Source: Bradyrhizobium symbiodeficiens
GTDB lineage: Bacteria > Pseudomonadota > Alphaproteobacteria > Rhizobiales > Xanthobacteraceae
DNA: 64,000 bases
Assembly: GCF_002266465.3 (NCBI RefSeq)
Contig: NZ_CP029427.2
Coordinates: 2,854,501 to 2,918,500 of the forward strand
Direction of reading: 5' to 3'
Shown: in pieces, positions 34,964-43,272 of the stretch
Layout: every line of letters starts with the position of its first letter
Numbering within the stretch: position 1 is the stretch's first letter
Translations under genes and position numbers: made by a program
Notes under the pieces: model-generated
What the model saw: the letters and a program-made list of their open reading frames with translations, nothing else
Database searches by the model: none
Told to the model about the DNA's origin: nothing

Positions 34964-35764
34964 TCAGTATCGTTGCTCGACGAACTTCATTCCGCGCAAG
35001 CTGGCTTGGTCGTTGTAGCGCCCTTTGTGGGACCGCGGCGGCAGCTTGACCTTCTGCCGCGCGACCTTCTTGTAAGGGATGACCCTCAGGATGTGCGAGA
35101 TGACGTTGAGACGGGCTCGTCGCTTGTCGTCGGAGCGGATCAGTCGCCATGGCGCGTGCTTCGTGTCGGTGGCCTCGAACATCATGTCGCGCGCCCGCGA
35201 ATAATCGTACCAGCGCCCGAAAGACTGAGTGTCCATCGGGCTCAGCTTCCACTGCCGCAGCGGGTCCTCGATTCGCGCCTTGAAGCGGAGCTCCTGCTCG
35301 TCCATCCCGACCTCGAGCCACAGCTTGATCAGGATGATGCCGGCGTCGACGGCGAACTTCTCGACCAGCGGACACAGTTCCAGGAACCTCTTGTGCTCGA
35401 TGGGTGTGCAGAAGCCCATGACATATTCAACGCCGGCGCGGTTGTACCAGCTGCGGTCGAAGATCACGATTTCGCCGGCCGCCGGGAATTGCTCGATATA
35501 GCGCTGCATGAACAGCTGGGATTTTTGCCGGTCGGAGGGGGCGGGCAGGGCGCAGACACGGAAGACGCGTGGGCTGACCTTTTCGGTCAATGCCTTGATG
35601 GTACCGCCCTTGCCGGCGGCGTCGCGCCCCTCGAAGATGATGATCACCTTCAGTTTCTTGGATTTGACCCATTCCTGGAGGTGACAGAGCTCGACCTGAA
35701 GCTTTTCAAGCTTCTTCTCGTAGTCCTTCCGCTTCATCCGTTCCGTGGTCACGTCCTTGGCCAT
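34964..35764 (-). CDS. ppk2: Polyphosphate kinase 2
   Basis: A 266-residue single-domain PPK2. Walker A is GRDAAGKGGT (residues 47-55 region, KVIIIFEGRDAAGKGG), the Walker-B-like DRSWYNRAGVEYVMGFC begins at D103, and the lid region WKLSPMD is followed by YSRARDMMFEATDT. PPK2 enzymes transfer phosphate between polyphosphate and nucleotides (ADP/GDP). The start at 35764 has AAAGGACC before it. The frame stays open upstream through a short tandem repeat to 35833, but those residues are not part of the family. It follows the unknown gene at 35837 and probably shares its FixK-box promoter. Confidence 0.9.
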   Translation of the reverse strand: MAKDVTTERMKRKDYEKKLEKLQVELCHLQEWVKSKKLKVIIIFEGRDAAGKGGTIKALTEKVSPRVFRVCALPAPSDRQKSQLFMQRYIEQFPAAGEIVIFDRSWYNRAGVEYVMGFCTPIEHKRFLELCPLVEKFAVDAGIILIKLWLEVGMDEQELRFKARIEDPLRQWKLSPMDTQSFGRWYDYSRARDMMFEATDTKHAPWRLIRSDDKRRARLNVISHILRVIPYKKVARQKVKLPPRSHKGRYNDQASLRGMKFVEQRY

Positions 35765-35793
35765 GCCGGTCCTTTCGCTGCTCCGCTCGTCGA

Positions 35794-35856
35794 TCGTCCC
35801 GGAATCAATCGTCCCGAGATTCAGTCGTCCCAAGATTCAGTCGTCCCACGAGATGG
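35794..35856 (-). repeat. Four short tandem repeats derived from a gene end
   Basis: Four copies of a 15-16-bp unit lie end to end: TCGTCCCGGAATCAA (35794-35808), TCGTCCCGAGATTCAG (35809-35824), TCGTCCCAAGATTCAG (35825-35840) and a diverged copy from 35841. On the minus strand each carries GGGACGA followed by CTGA or TTGA-like bases. The first transcribed copy encodes the terminal Trp-Asp-Asp-stop of the upstream gene, so the array looks like repeated duplication of that gene end. Confidence 0.75.
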
Positions 35857-36289
35857 TCACGCCGATATCGCCCGGCACACCGCCGGGGAAATCGATGATC
35901 TGGTAGGCGATGCGATAGCCGCGCGGCTTCAGATAGTCGGTCCAGAGCTGGAAGATCTCCTTGGGGATGCCGGTCAGCGTGGTCTCCCAACCCTTTTCCA
36001 TCTGGTTGATGGCGCGCCCCTTGTCGGTGCAGAGCGAGTTGGGGAAGCGATAGACCAGCACCTCAGTCAGGCCGTTTCGCACTGCACGCTGGATGATGGT
36101 CGAGGCGAGTTTGATCTTCTCCTCCTCGCTCTTGCCGGAGGGTTTGCTGAGCCGCTCGATCAGCGCGCGCTTCTCGGCTTCGGCCGCGGCGGCGAGGCGG
36201 ACATACTCCTCGGCCTTCTCGGCCTCCTTGAGGGCGGCTTCCTTGCGGATCTGGGCGGCGTTTGGGATGAGGTCGTCGAGACCGGCCAT
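35837..36289 (-). CDS. Conserved-looking protein of unknown function with N-terminal coiled coil
   Basis: A 150-residue soluble protein. Residues about 10-50 are Ala/Glu/Lys-rich and predicted to be helical coiled coil (QIRKEAALKEAEKAEEYVRL). The C-terminal part is mixed (VLVYRFPNSLCTDKGRAINQ, then YRIAYQIIDFPGGVPGDIGV) and ends WDD. I do not recognise the family. It precedes ppk2 on the same strand with 72 bp between, and lies 67 bp from a perfect FixK box, so it may work with polyphosphate metabolism in low oxygen. Confidence 0.7.
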   Translation of the reverse strand: MAGLDDLIPNAAQIRKEAALKEAEKAEEYVRLAAAAEAEKRALIERLSKPSGKSEEEKIKLASTIIQRAVRNGLTEVLVYRFPNSLCTDKGRAINQMEKGWETTLTGIPKEIFQLWTDYLKPRGYRIAYQIIDFPGGVPGDIGVTISWDD

Positions 36290-36356
36290 GGCTTGCGTCT
36301 CCTGCTTGTTCTGGCTCCGCTTTCGTGAAACGCTAGATGCAGTGTCGGCCGTACCC

Positions 36357-36370
36357 TTGATTCAAATCAA
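36357..36370. promoter_or_regulatory. FixK/Fnr box, perfect, divergent promoter
   Basis: TTGATTCAAATCAA matches TTGAT-N4-ATCAA exactly. It is 67 bp from the start of the unknown gene/ppk2 operon and 72 bp from the start of the DUF3302/HlyD operon on the other strand. Confidence 0.82.
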
Positions 36371-36442
36371 GCAAGCCCGTGCCGGGACAGTTCCTCTTTT
36401 GCGATGATTGATCCGAACTCAGCCTATCCAGGAGAGTGAACG

Positions 36443-36874
36443 TTGAGCGACCAGCTTCATCCGATGGCCCCCCATCATCTGCCGTTCTATCTCGCGCCGG
36501 GAAGTGGGACGGACGTGCTGATGGTCGTGATGGGAATCTTCCTGGTCGGCACCTTGCTCTGGGTCGGTACGCTCTACTGGAAGCTGCACAGCCTGCCCGA
36601 GCGAATGGCGCACAAGTCGCAGAAGCTGCAGTTCGAGATCGTGGCCGTACTGGGCATCATCTCGCTTTTTACGCACATGCATATTTTTTGGGTCGCAGGG
36701 CTCCTGCTGGCGATGATCGACTTGCCAGATTTCGGCACGCCGCTGCGCAGTATCGCAGGCTCGGTCGAAAGGATCGCCGACGCCGCGCCCGCCGAGGGTG
36801 GCGCGCCCGAACTACCTAGCTTGCCGCCGGTCGAGAAGCCGATCCCCAAGGGGAAGGAGGCCAGCCATGCTTGA
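36443..36874 (+). CDS. DUF3302-like (YiaW-type) small membrane protein
   Basis: A 143-residue inner-membrane protein with two helices (TDVLMVVMGIFLVGTLLWVG and VLGIISLFTHMHIFWVAGLL) and a Pro/Ala-rich tail. The layout and the SLFT...W stretch resemble E. coli YiaW (DUF3302), which is also paired with an HlyD-type protein (YiaV). It starts at TTG 36443 with AGGAG eight bases upstream; no ATG suits the frame better. It overlaps the next gene by 8 bp. Confidence 0.65.
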   Translation: MSDQLHPMAPHHLPFYLAPGSGTDVLMVVMGIFLVGTLLWVGTLYWKLHSLPERMAHKSQKLQFEIVAVLGIISLFTHMHIFWVAGLLLAMIDLPDFGTPLRSIAGSVERIADAAPAEGGAPELPSLPPVEKPIPKGKEASHA

Positions 36875-38099
36875 GCTCATGTTCTGCTCCCTTCTGACCA
36901 TCCTGCCGGACTACCTCTACCGCCGCTACGGCCAGGGCAAGCGCTTCGGGAAGGAGATCACCTTCTTTTCCATCTGGTACGAGCTGCGATGGGGCATCAC
37001 CGGCTGTCTGATGCTCACCGTGTCCCTGATCACGATGATCTTCTATTTCCATCCGGCGACGAATTCGGCGGCAATGTACTTCCGGACGGTGCCGATTCTA
37101 CCCGAGGGTTCTGGGCGCGTCTCCGAGGTCAAGGTCAGCTACAGCCAATCGGTGAAGAAGGGCGACGTCCTGTTCACGCTGGACAGTTCGAGACAGCAGG
37201 CCGCTCTGGAAACGGCCAGGAGCAAGGTGGCCGAGGTCGATGCTTCGCTGATTTCGGCGCGATCCGACATCGTCAAGGCCGAAGCCCAGCTGGAGGAGGC
37301 GAAATCCTCCTATCAGCAGGCCAAGGACGAACTTGAGGTGAAATCCGAGCTGCAGCGTCGCAATCCCGGCATCGTGCCGCAGCGTGACATCGAGAAGTTG
37401 CAAGTGGTGGTCAACGGACGGCAAGCCGGTATCGACGCCGCGAACGCCACCCGGGAATCCGCGTCTTTGCGCGTCTCCACGCTGCTTCCTGCGGAGAAGG
37501 CCAGCGCCTCGGCCGCGATGGCGCAGGCACAGGTCGATCTCGACAAGACCTTCGTTCGCGCCGGCGTCGACGGGCGGGTCGAACAGTTCCTCGTTCGGCC
37601 TGGCGATCTCGTTGCCCAGATCATGCGACCAGCCGGCGTGTTGATCCCGGAGGACGCCGGCAAGGGTAGGCTGCAGGCCGGGTTTGGGCAGATTGAAGCG
37701 GGGGTGATGAAGGTAGGGATGGTCGCGGAAGCGACCTGCATCTCCAAGCCGTGGGTGATCATCCCGCTCGTTGTCACCGATGTGCAGGATTACATCGCCG
37801 CCGGCCAGGTCCAGGCTGGCCAGGAATTGATTGAACTTCAGAATACACGGAAGCCGGGTTCGATACTCGCCTTCCTGGAGCCGCTCTACAAAGGCGGCCT
37901 CGATGGCGTGACGCCTGGGAGCAGCTGCATCGTCAACGCCTATACCGGCAATCACGAGGAGATCTCGGCGAAGGAGACCAGCACCGGCCGGGCCATTGCC
38001 TTGCATGTCGTTGACGGCGTCGGGCTGGTGCATGCGATGCTGCTCCGCATCCAGGCGCTGCTGCTGCCGATCAAGACGCTGGTGCTGAGCGGGCACTGA
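36867..38099 (+). CDS. HlyD-family membrane fusion protein (YiaV-like)
   Basis: A 410-residue periplasmic adaptor anchored by an N-terminal helix (ELRWGITGCLMLTVSLITMI). A biotinyl-lipoyl-like half (ILPEGSGRVSEVKVSYSQSV) precedes a long alpha-hairpin (residues about 110-230), and the second lipoyl half is VDLDKTFVRAGVDGRVEQFL, then VRPGDLVAQ. Such proteins link inner-membrane pumps to the outer membrane. No pump gene is adjacent, so it probably acts with the DUF3302 protein, as YiaV/YiaW may. GGAAGGAGG precedes the ATG at 36867. Confidence 0.82.
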   Translation: MLELMFCSLLTILPDYLYRRYGQGKRFGKEITFFSIWYELRWGITGCLMLTVSLITMIFYFHPATNSAAMYFRTVPILPEGSGRVSEVKVSYSQSVKKGDVLFTLDSSRQQAALETARSKVAEVDASLISARSDIVKAEAQLEEAKSSYQQAKDELEVKSELQRRNPGIVPQRDIEKLQVVVNGRQAGIDAANATRESASLRVSTLLPAEKASASAAMAQAQVDLDKTFVRAGVDGRVEQFLVRPGDLVAQIMRPAGVLIPEDAGKGRLQAGFGQIEAGVMKVGMVAEATCISKPWVIIPLVVTDVQDYIAAGQVQAGQELIELQNTRKPGSILAFLEPLYKGGLDGVTPGSSCIVNAYTGNHEEISAKETSTGRAIALHVVDGVGLVHAMLLRIQALLLPIKTLVLSGH

Positions 38100-38187
38100 G
38101 CCGTGACGCCGCTCCCGGGCTGTCGCAGCGATGCAATTCCCGCTGGAATTGTCGCGACAGCAGTTGCTGCAGCTGCAAGGATGGAGC

Positions 38188-40080
38188 ATGAGCGGACGCA
38201 CGTCCATCTCCAAGGTCAGGCCAGGGGCCGTGCCGGCGCTGTTCTGTATTGCGCTGCTTTTCGCCGTGTGCCTGTCGGCCGGGCGAGTTGGTGCAGTCGA
38301 GCGGAGCCTCCGCGGCGAGCTGAAGCGCGTCCTAATTTTGCATTCCTTCGGCCGTGATTTTCTGCCGTGGAGCGAGTATGCGCGCGACATCAAAGCCAAG
38401 CTCGAACGGGAATCGCCCTGGCCACTCGACATCCAGGAACACGCGCTGCTCACCGCGCGTTTCAATAGTCCCGGTCCCGAGGCGCCTTTCGTCGAATATC
38501 TGCAGTCGCTGTACGAGGAAGCGAAGCCCGACATCGTATTGAGCATCGGCGCGCCTGCAGCCCGGTTTGCACAGAAATACCGCGGAAGACTGTTCCCTGA
38601 CGCGCCGCTGATTCTCTCCGCGGTCGAGCATCGGCTGATCAATCGCGCCGATCTCGGCGATAACGACGTCGTCGTGGCGGTCCGCAACGATTTCATGGCC
38701 GCGTTCGGCAATATCCTTCAGATCTTGCCTGACACAAAGTCGGTCGCGATCGTGATCGGTGCCTCGCCGCTGGAGAAGTTCTGGGTCGAGGAGGTCAAGC
38801 GGGAACTGCAGCCTTTGGGTGAGAGGATTGAGCTGGTCTGGTACTCGGACTTGTCGTTCGAGGAAATCCTCAAGCGCGCAGCAAGGCTGCCGCCGCACAC
38901 CGCGCTGTTCTGGGGACTGATGTCAGTCGATGCGGCCGGAGTCGTCCACGAGAGCGACATCGCCCTGCGCAGCCTCTACGCAGCAGCGAATGTCCCGATC
39001 TTCTCCTACCAGGAGCCGTTCTTCGGTGACGGCCCCGTCGGGGGGCCGATGCTTATGATCGAGGAAACGAGTTCCAGGACCGTCAGTGCAGCGATCGGCA
39101 TTCTCGGCGGCACGAAACCAGCGAGCATCAGCTATGATCCGATCGGATTCGCCGCCCCAAGATATGATTGGCGCCAATTGCAGCGTTGGGGCATCAGCGA
39201 GAGCCGCTTGCCTCGCGGCAGCGAAATCGTGTTTCGCGAACAGAGCATCTGGGAGCGCTATCGCTGGCAGATGCTGCTCATTGCGTCCGTCATTCTGGTG
39301 CAGAGCGGCCTGATCAATGGGATGCTGCATGAGCGCCGTCGACGCCAGATGGCCGAGGTCGAGTCCCTCCAGCGCCTGGCCGAGCTCGCTCACGCCAACC
39401 GCTATTCGGCCGTTGGCGAGTTGACCACGTCGATCGCCCATGAATTGAACCAGCCGCTCGGCTCCATCCTGACCAACGCCGAGACCGCGGAGCTCATGCT
39501 GAAGGCCGCTTCGCCCGACATGAACGAGATCCGGCAGATTCTTGCGGACATCAGACGTGACGATCAGCGGGCGAGCGAAGTCATCCGCAGGCTGCGCAGT
39601 ATCCTGAAAAAGACGCCGTTCGAGGTCAGGGACATCGAGCTCAACGATATGGTCCAGGAAGCGATTGGCCTTGTGCGGGCCGTCGCCGACGGACGCCGGA
39701 TCAAGTTGATCTACACGCCTGTCCTGGCTGACCTGCGCGCCAGAGGCGATCCGATCCAGCTTCAGCAGGTCGTTCTCAACCTGATCATCAACGCGATGGA
39801 TGCGATCTTCGACGCAGATCCCGGAGAACGCCAGGTCAGCGTCTCGACCCAGCGCGTCGGTAACGAAGCGGAGGTCCAGGTCTCCGATACCGGTCCCGGA
39901 ATTGCCGCCTCTGACCTCGCGAACGTGTTTACTCCGTTCTTCACGACCAAGCCGCAGGGCATGGGCATGGGGCTCGCGATCGTCAAGACCATCGTTGAGG
40001 CCCATCACGGCACGATCTCTGCCGTAAACCAGGCCGCGGGCGGGGCGCTCTTCACGATCCGGCTCCCGATCGTCCGCTAA
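38188..40080 (+). CDS. Sensor histidine kinase with ABC-binding-protein-like sensor domain
   Basis: A 630-residue membrane kinase. After a signal/anchor segment (ALFCIALLFAVCLSAGRVGA), a large periplasmic domain resembles ABC-type solute-binding proteins (KRVLILHSFGRDFLPWSEYA, then PDIVLSIGAPAARFAQKYRG). One helix (WQMLLIASVILVQSGLINGM) leads to the kinase core: H418 in TSIAHELNQPLGSI, N-box VVLNLIINAMDAIFDA, G1 DTGPGIAASD and G2 MGMGLAIVK. No response regulator is adjacent; the two at 22938 and 23738 are candidates. The start at 38188 has AAGGATGG before it; 38131 is an alternative. Confidence 0.83.
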   Translation: MSGRTSISKVRPGAVPALFCIALLFAVCLSAGRVGAVERSLRGELKRVLILHSFGRDFLPWSEYARDIKAKLERESPWPLDIQEHALLTARFNSPGPEAPFVEYLQSLYEEAKPDIVLSIGAPAARFAQKYRGRLFPDAPLILSAVEHRLINRADLGDNDVVVAVRNDFMAAFGNILQILPDTKSVAIVIGASPLEKFWVEEVKRELQPLGERIELVWYSDLSFEEILKRAARLPPHTALFWGLMSVDAAGVVHESDIALRSLYAAANVPIFSYQEPFFGDGPVGGPMLMIEETSSRTVSAAIGILGGTKPASISYDPIGFAAPRYDWRQLQRWGISESRLPRGSEIVFREQSIWERYRWQMLLIASVILVQSGLINGMLHERRRRQMAEVESLQRLAELAHANRYSAVGELTTSIAHELNQPLGSILTNAETAELMLKAASPDMNEIRQILADIRRDDQRASEVIRRLRSILKKTPFEVRDIELNDMVQEAIGLVRAVADGRRIKLIYTPVLADLRARGDPIQLQQVVLNLIINAMDAIFDADPGERQVSVSTQRVGNEAEVQVSDTGPGIAASDLANVFTPFFTTKPQGMGMGLAIVKTIVEAHHGTISAVNQAAGGALFTIRLPIVR

Positions 40081-40199
40081 CAGACGATGTAGGCGCCAAT
40101 GCCCCTGGATACACATGCCGGGCCGCCTGCCGATGGGCGCCGGATTGATCGCCTGACAGTTTACTCTCGCGCTGCAGCAGCCGCGACGTCCTCGTTTCT

Positions 40200-40213
40200 T
40201 TGATCTCGATCAA
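40200..40213 (+). promoter_or_regulatory. FixK/Fnr box, perfect
   Basis: TTGATCTCGATCAA matches TTGAT-N4-ATCAA exactly and lies 56 bp before the DUF3300 gene start. Confidence 0.82.
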
Positions 40214-40269
40214 CAAACGTCTGCGCCTGGGCCCGATCGTCCCACACTGGACGTGCAAGGGAGAGTGCA

Positions 40270-41904
40270 ATGTTTCGCTGCGGCAAGACCTTGTTGGCGC
40301 TTGCGCTCGTCATGGCGACATCGTTCGCCGCAACGGCGCAAACCAACACGACGCCTGCTGCCCAGCCTCCGCAAGCACAACCGGCTACTCCGGAGGCGCC
40401 GCCGGCCGAGCTTCTGAAGCCGGAGCAGCTTGAGGCCTTGGTGGCGCCGATCGCGCTCTATCCGGACGAGCTCCTTGCCAACGTGCTCGCCGCCTCAACC
40501 TATCCGTTGGAGGTGGTGCAGGCCGACCGCTGGCTGAAGGAGCGCAAGACCCTGAAGGGCGATGCGCTGAAGACGGAGGTCGAGAAGCAGGCCTGGGATG
40601 ACAGCGTCAAGGCGCTGGCCAGCACCGCCGACGTATTGACCATGATGAGCGACAAGCTCGAATGGACCAAAAAGCTCGGCGATGCCTTCCTTGCCCAGCA
40701 GCCCGATGTGATGGACGCGATCCAGCGGCTGCGCAACAAGGCCTATGACAACAAGAAGCTGGTTACGACCAAGCAGCAGAAGGTCAGTGTCCAATCTCAG
40801 GAGGGCAAGCAGGTCGTCGTGATCCAGCAGGCCGACCCCTCGGCGATGTACGTGCCATATTACGATCCGGCGACGGTTTATGGCAGCTGGCCCTATGCGG
40901 AGTATCCGCCGTATTATTGGGGCTACCCGTCCTATATCGGTGCCGGCGTGGTCGCGGCCGGCATCGCCTTCGGCACGGCCTGGGCGATCGGGCGCTGGGG
41001 CAATTACTGGGGCGGCGGCTGCAATTGGGGCAATCGCAATGTCTACGTCAATCATCGCACCACCAACATCGCCAACGGCTGGCAGCACAATCCGGCGCAT
41101 CGCCAGGGCGTTCGCTACAACAACAGCAATGTTCAGCAGCGCTTTGGGAACAACAACCTGAAGGCGGGTGCGTCGGACCGGATGGATTTCCGAGGCCGTG
41201 ACGGCAATCAGGTGCTGCGTCCCGATCAGGGCGCAGGAGACCGCGCAGGCGATCGTGCAGGAGATCGTGCTGGTGATCGCGCGGGTGACCGCGGCGATCG
41301 GCCGGGCGGTGGTGATCGCGCTGGTGCCGGGGATCGCGCCAAGGGCGGAGGCGACCGCGCCAAGGGCGCCAACAAGGGGGGTGGGGATCGCGCAAAGGCC
41401 GCCAACCGCCCCAGCGGCGGTGCGGCCAACCGCGGTGGTGGCGGCAATCGCGGTGGCGCGATGAACGTCTCCTCCGGCCGGTCGGCAGCCGCAGCGTCTG
41501 CACGCGGACGATCCAGCATGGCGAGCGTGCCGCGCGGTGGTGGCGGCGGACCGAGCATGGCCGGCCGCAGCGGAGGTGGGGGAATGGCGACGCGCGGTGG
41601 CGGAGGTGGCGGCCGCGGAGGTGGCGGCGGCGGCCGGCGTTCCGACATCGCATTGAAGCATGATGTCGTCCTGCTCGGTCATCTCGCCAACGGCCTCGGC
41701 TACTACCGCTTCAGCTATATCGGCAGTGACAAGACCTATGTCGGCGTCATGGCACAGGAGGTTGAGCGGGTGGCGCCCGATGCTGTGACGCGCGGCAGCG
41801 ACGGCTATCTGCGGGTCTACTACGACAAGCTCGGGTTGAGATTCCGATCCTACGGTGACTGGCTCGCCAATGGCGCAAGGATCCCCGTGGAGGAATTGCC
41901 ATGA
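40270..41904 (+). CDS. DUF3300 protein fused to S74-like C-terminal domain
   Basis: A 544-residue exported protein. Signal peptide: LLALALVMATSFAATAQ. DUF3300 spans about residues 45-220 (EALVAPIALYPDELLANVLA, then ASTYPLEVVQADRWLKE, and later PYYDPATVYGSWPYAEYPPY). A long Gly/Arg/Asp-rich linker (about 320-455) contains GDRA repeats. The last 85 residues resemble the peptidase S74 self-cleaving chaperone: SDIALKHDVVLLGHL has the SDxxxK dyad, followed by GVMAQEVERVAPDAV and DGYLRVYYDKLGL. It heads an operon with DUF2950 and a small exported protein and overlaps the next gene as ATGA. Probably outer-envelope. Confidence 0.8.
   Translation: MFRCGKTLLALALVMATSFAATAQTNTTPAAQPPQAQPATPEAPPAELLKPEQLEALVAPIALYPDELLANVLAASTYPLEVVQADRWLKERKTLKGDALKTEVEKQAWDDSVKALASTADVLTMMSDKLEWTKKLGDAFLAQQPDVMDAIQRLRNKAYDNKKLVTTKQQKVSVQSQEGKQVVVIQQADPSAMYVPYYDPATVYGSWPYAEYPPYYWGYPSYIGAGVVAAGIAFGTAWAIGRWGNYWGGGCNWGNRNVYVNHRTTNIANGWQHNPAHRQGVRYNNSNVQQRFGNNNLKAGASDRMDFRGRDGNQVLRPDQGAGDRAGDRAGDRAGDRAGDRGDRPGGGDRAGAGDRAKGGGDRAKGANKGGGDRAKAANRPSGGAANRGGGGNRGGAMNVSSGRSAAAASARGRSSMASVPRGGGGGPSMAGRSGGGGMATRGGGGGGRGGGGGGRRSDIALKHDVVLLGHLANGLGYYRFSYIGSDKTYVGVMAQEVERVAPDAVTRGSDGYLRVYYDKLGLRFRSYGDWLANGARIPVEELP
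41236..41295 (+). repeat. 12-bp tandem repeats encoding GDRA
   Basis: Four 12-bp units beginning at 41236 encode Gly-Asp-Arg-Ala, followed by a partial fifth (GDRG, DRP). Third-base differences between units (GGA GAC CGC GCA, GGC GAT CGT GCA) show the peptide repeat is older than the DNA identity. It lies inside the DUF3300 linker. Confidence 0.85.
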
Positions 41905-42812
41905 TCGGCTTGAAGTTACTCCGTCGCGCCGTTCTGCCGGGCATCGTGGCGCTGACTCTCATCACCGCGGCCCGTGCGCAGCAGTCCTATCCGACGCCGG
42001 AGGACGCCGCCTCGGCACTCGCGGCGGCGGCCAAGAGCGGTCCCCGTGACGTTTTGAAAGTGCTCGGAAAAGCGGGTGATGACATCGTGTCGTCGGGCGA
42101 CGCAGTCGCCGACGCCGATATCCGCGCCCGCTTCGTCTCGATGTACGACGCCAAGCACGCGATCAAGGCGGAGGGCAACAAGAAGGCGACGCTCGTGCTC
42201 GGGCCTGACGATTTCCCGTTCCCGATTCCCCTCGTCAACACCAAGGCAGGCTGGGAGTTCGACACCGACGAGGGACGGATCGAAGTGCTGCGCCGTCGCA
42301 TCGGCCGTAACGAGCTCGATGCGATCCAGACCGCGCTCGCCTATGTCGACGCGCAGAACGAATATGCCGACAAAGATCGCGGCGAAGGCGCCGGCATCTA
42401 CGCGCAGCGCTTCCTCTCCACGTCCGGCAAGAAAGACGGCCTGTTCTGGCGCGACGACAGCGACCCGAGTCCGCTTGGTCCCTTGGTCGCGGAGGCTTCA
42501 GCCGAGGGCTATAAACCGGGAGAAAGGCTTGCGCCGTATCACGGCTATTACTTCCGCATCCTGAAGGGGCAGGGTTCCGACGCGCCCGGCGGCGCGCTCA
42601 ATTATGTCGTCAAGGGCAAGATGATCGGCGGCTTCGGGCTGATCGCCTGGCCCGCCGAGTACGGCAATTCCGGTGTGATGACGTTCGTGGTGAACCATGC
42701 CGGCACCGTCTACGAGAAGGATCTGGGGGCGAGAACCGATTTCATCGCACCGCGCACGACCTTGTTCGATCCCGACCAGACTTGGAAGAAAGCCGATGCC
42801 GCAAAGCCTTGA
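41901..42812 (+). CDS. DUF2950 exported protein
   Basis: A 303-residue protein with a signal peptide (LRRAVLPGIVALTLITAARA) and the DUF2950 pattern: YPTPEDAASALAAAAKSGPR near residue 32, WEFDTDEGRIEVLRRRIGRN near 116, YHGYYFRILKGQG near 213 and FGLIAWPAEYGNSGVMTFVV near 248. The function is unknown. It overlaps both neighbours (4 bp and 17 bp), so the three genes are tightly coupled. Confidence 0.85.
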   Translation: MIGLKLLRRAVLPGIVALTLITAARAQQSYPTPEDAASALAAAAKSGPRDVLKVLGKAGDDIVSSGDAVADADIRARFVSMYDAKHAIKAEGNKKATLVLGPDDFPFPIPLVNTKAGWEFDTDEGRIEVLRRRIGRNELDAIQTALAYVDAQNEYADKDRGEGAGIYAQRFLSTSGKKDGLFWRDDSDPSPLGPLVAEASAEGYKPGERLAPYHGYYFRILKGQGSDAPGGALNYVVKGKMIGGFGLIAWPAEYGNSGVMTFVVNHAGTVYEKDLGARTDFIAPRTTLFDPDQTWKKADAAKP

Positions 42813-43266
42813 ATGGATCACGGCGTCGCGGCTGCGCGTCGGCGGCCCGATCGCAGTGGTGGTGCTGGCACTGAGCTCCGCACTGCCGGTTACGCCATCA
42901 TTCGCGCAAGCCGCCGGTCACGTGCGCGCCAAGATCGTCAAGGCGGGTCTCCTCGTCGGCGGTGGCGTCGGAAGCGGCGTGCTGACCTATCGGGGCAATA
43001 AGTATCCCTTCAAAGTCACGGGCATGAGCTTCGGCATCACCGCCGGTGCAACGATCGGCCGGCTCGACGGCTGGGCCTCGAATATCCGGGAGGTCGGCGA
43101 CTTCGCCGGCACCTACAGCTCCGTCGGGGGCGGCTTCGCTTTGGTCGGGGGCATCAACGGCGTCCACCTGCGCAACGAGAAGGGGGTGACGATCGTGATG
43201 CAGGGGCCGAAAGCGGGCCTCGAGCTTGCTGCCAACATCAGCCAGATCATGATCTCGCTGAGATAG
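42796..43266 (+). CDS. Small exported protein, paralogue of the one at 34486
   Basis: A 156-residue protein with a signal segment (VGGPIAVVVLALSSALPVTP) and the core KAGLLVGGGVGSGVLTYRGN, then KYPFKVTGMSFGITAGAT, ending GPKAGLELAANISQIMISLR. The protein at 34486 aligns with the same order of motifs (KGGFIVGVGGGEGV, KYPFTVSGMSVGLTVGAS, GPRVGAEVSAAV). Both close FixK-box operons. Function unknown; the pattern weakly recalls EipA/YSC84 proteins. It starts inside the DUF2950 gene. Confidence 0.72.
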   Translation: MPQSLEWITASRLRVGGPIAVVVLALSSALPVTPSFAQAAGHVRAKIVKAGLLVGGGVGSGVLTYRGNKYPFKVTGMSFGITAGATIGRLDGWASNIREVGDFAGTYSSVGGGFALVGGINGVHLRNEKGVTIVMQGPKAGLELAANISQIMISLR

Positions 43267-43272
43267 CGCACG

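Noticed and set aside
41236..41295. Short direct repeats that could suggest a CRISPR array
   Set aside because: The units are 12 bp without spacers and encode an in-frame GDRA peptide repeat inside the DUF3300 gene.
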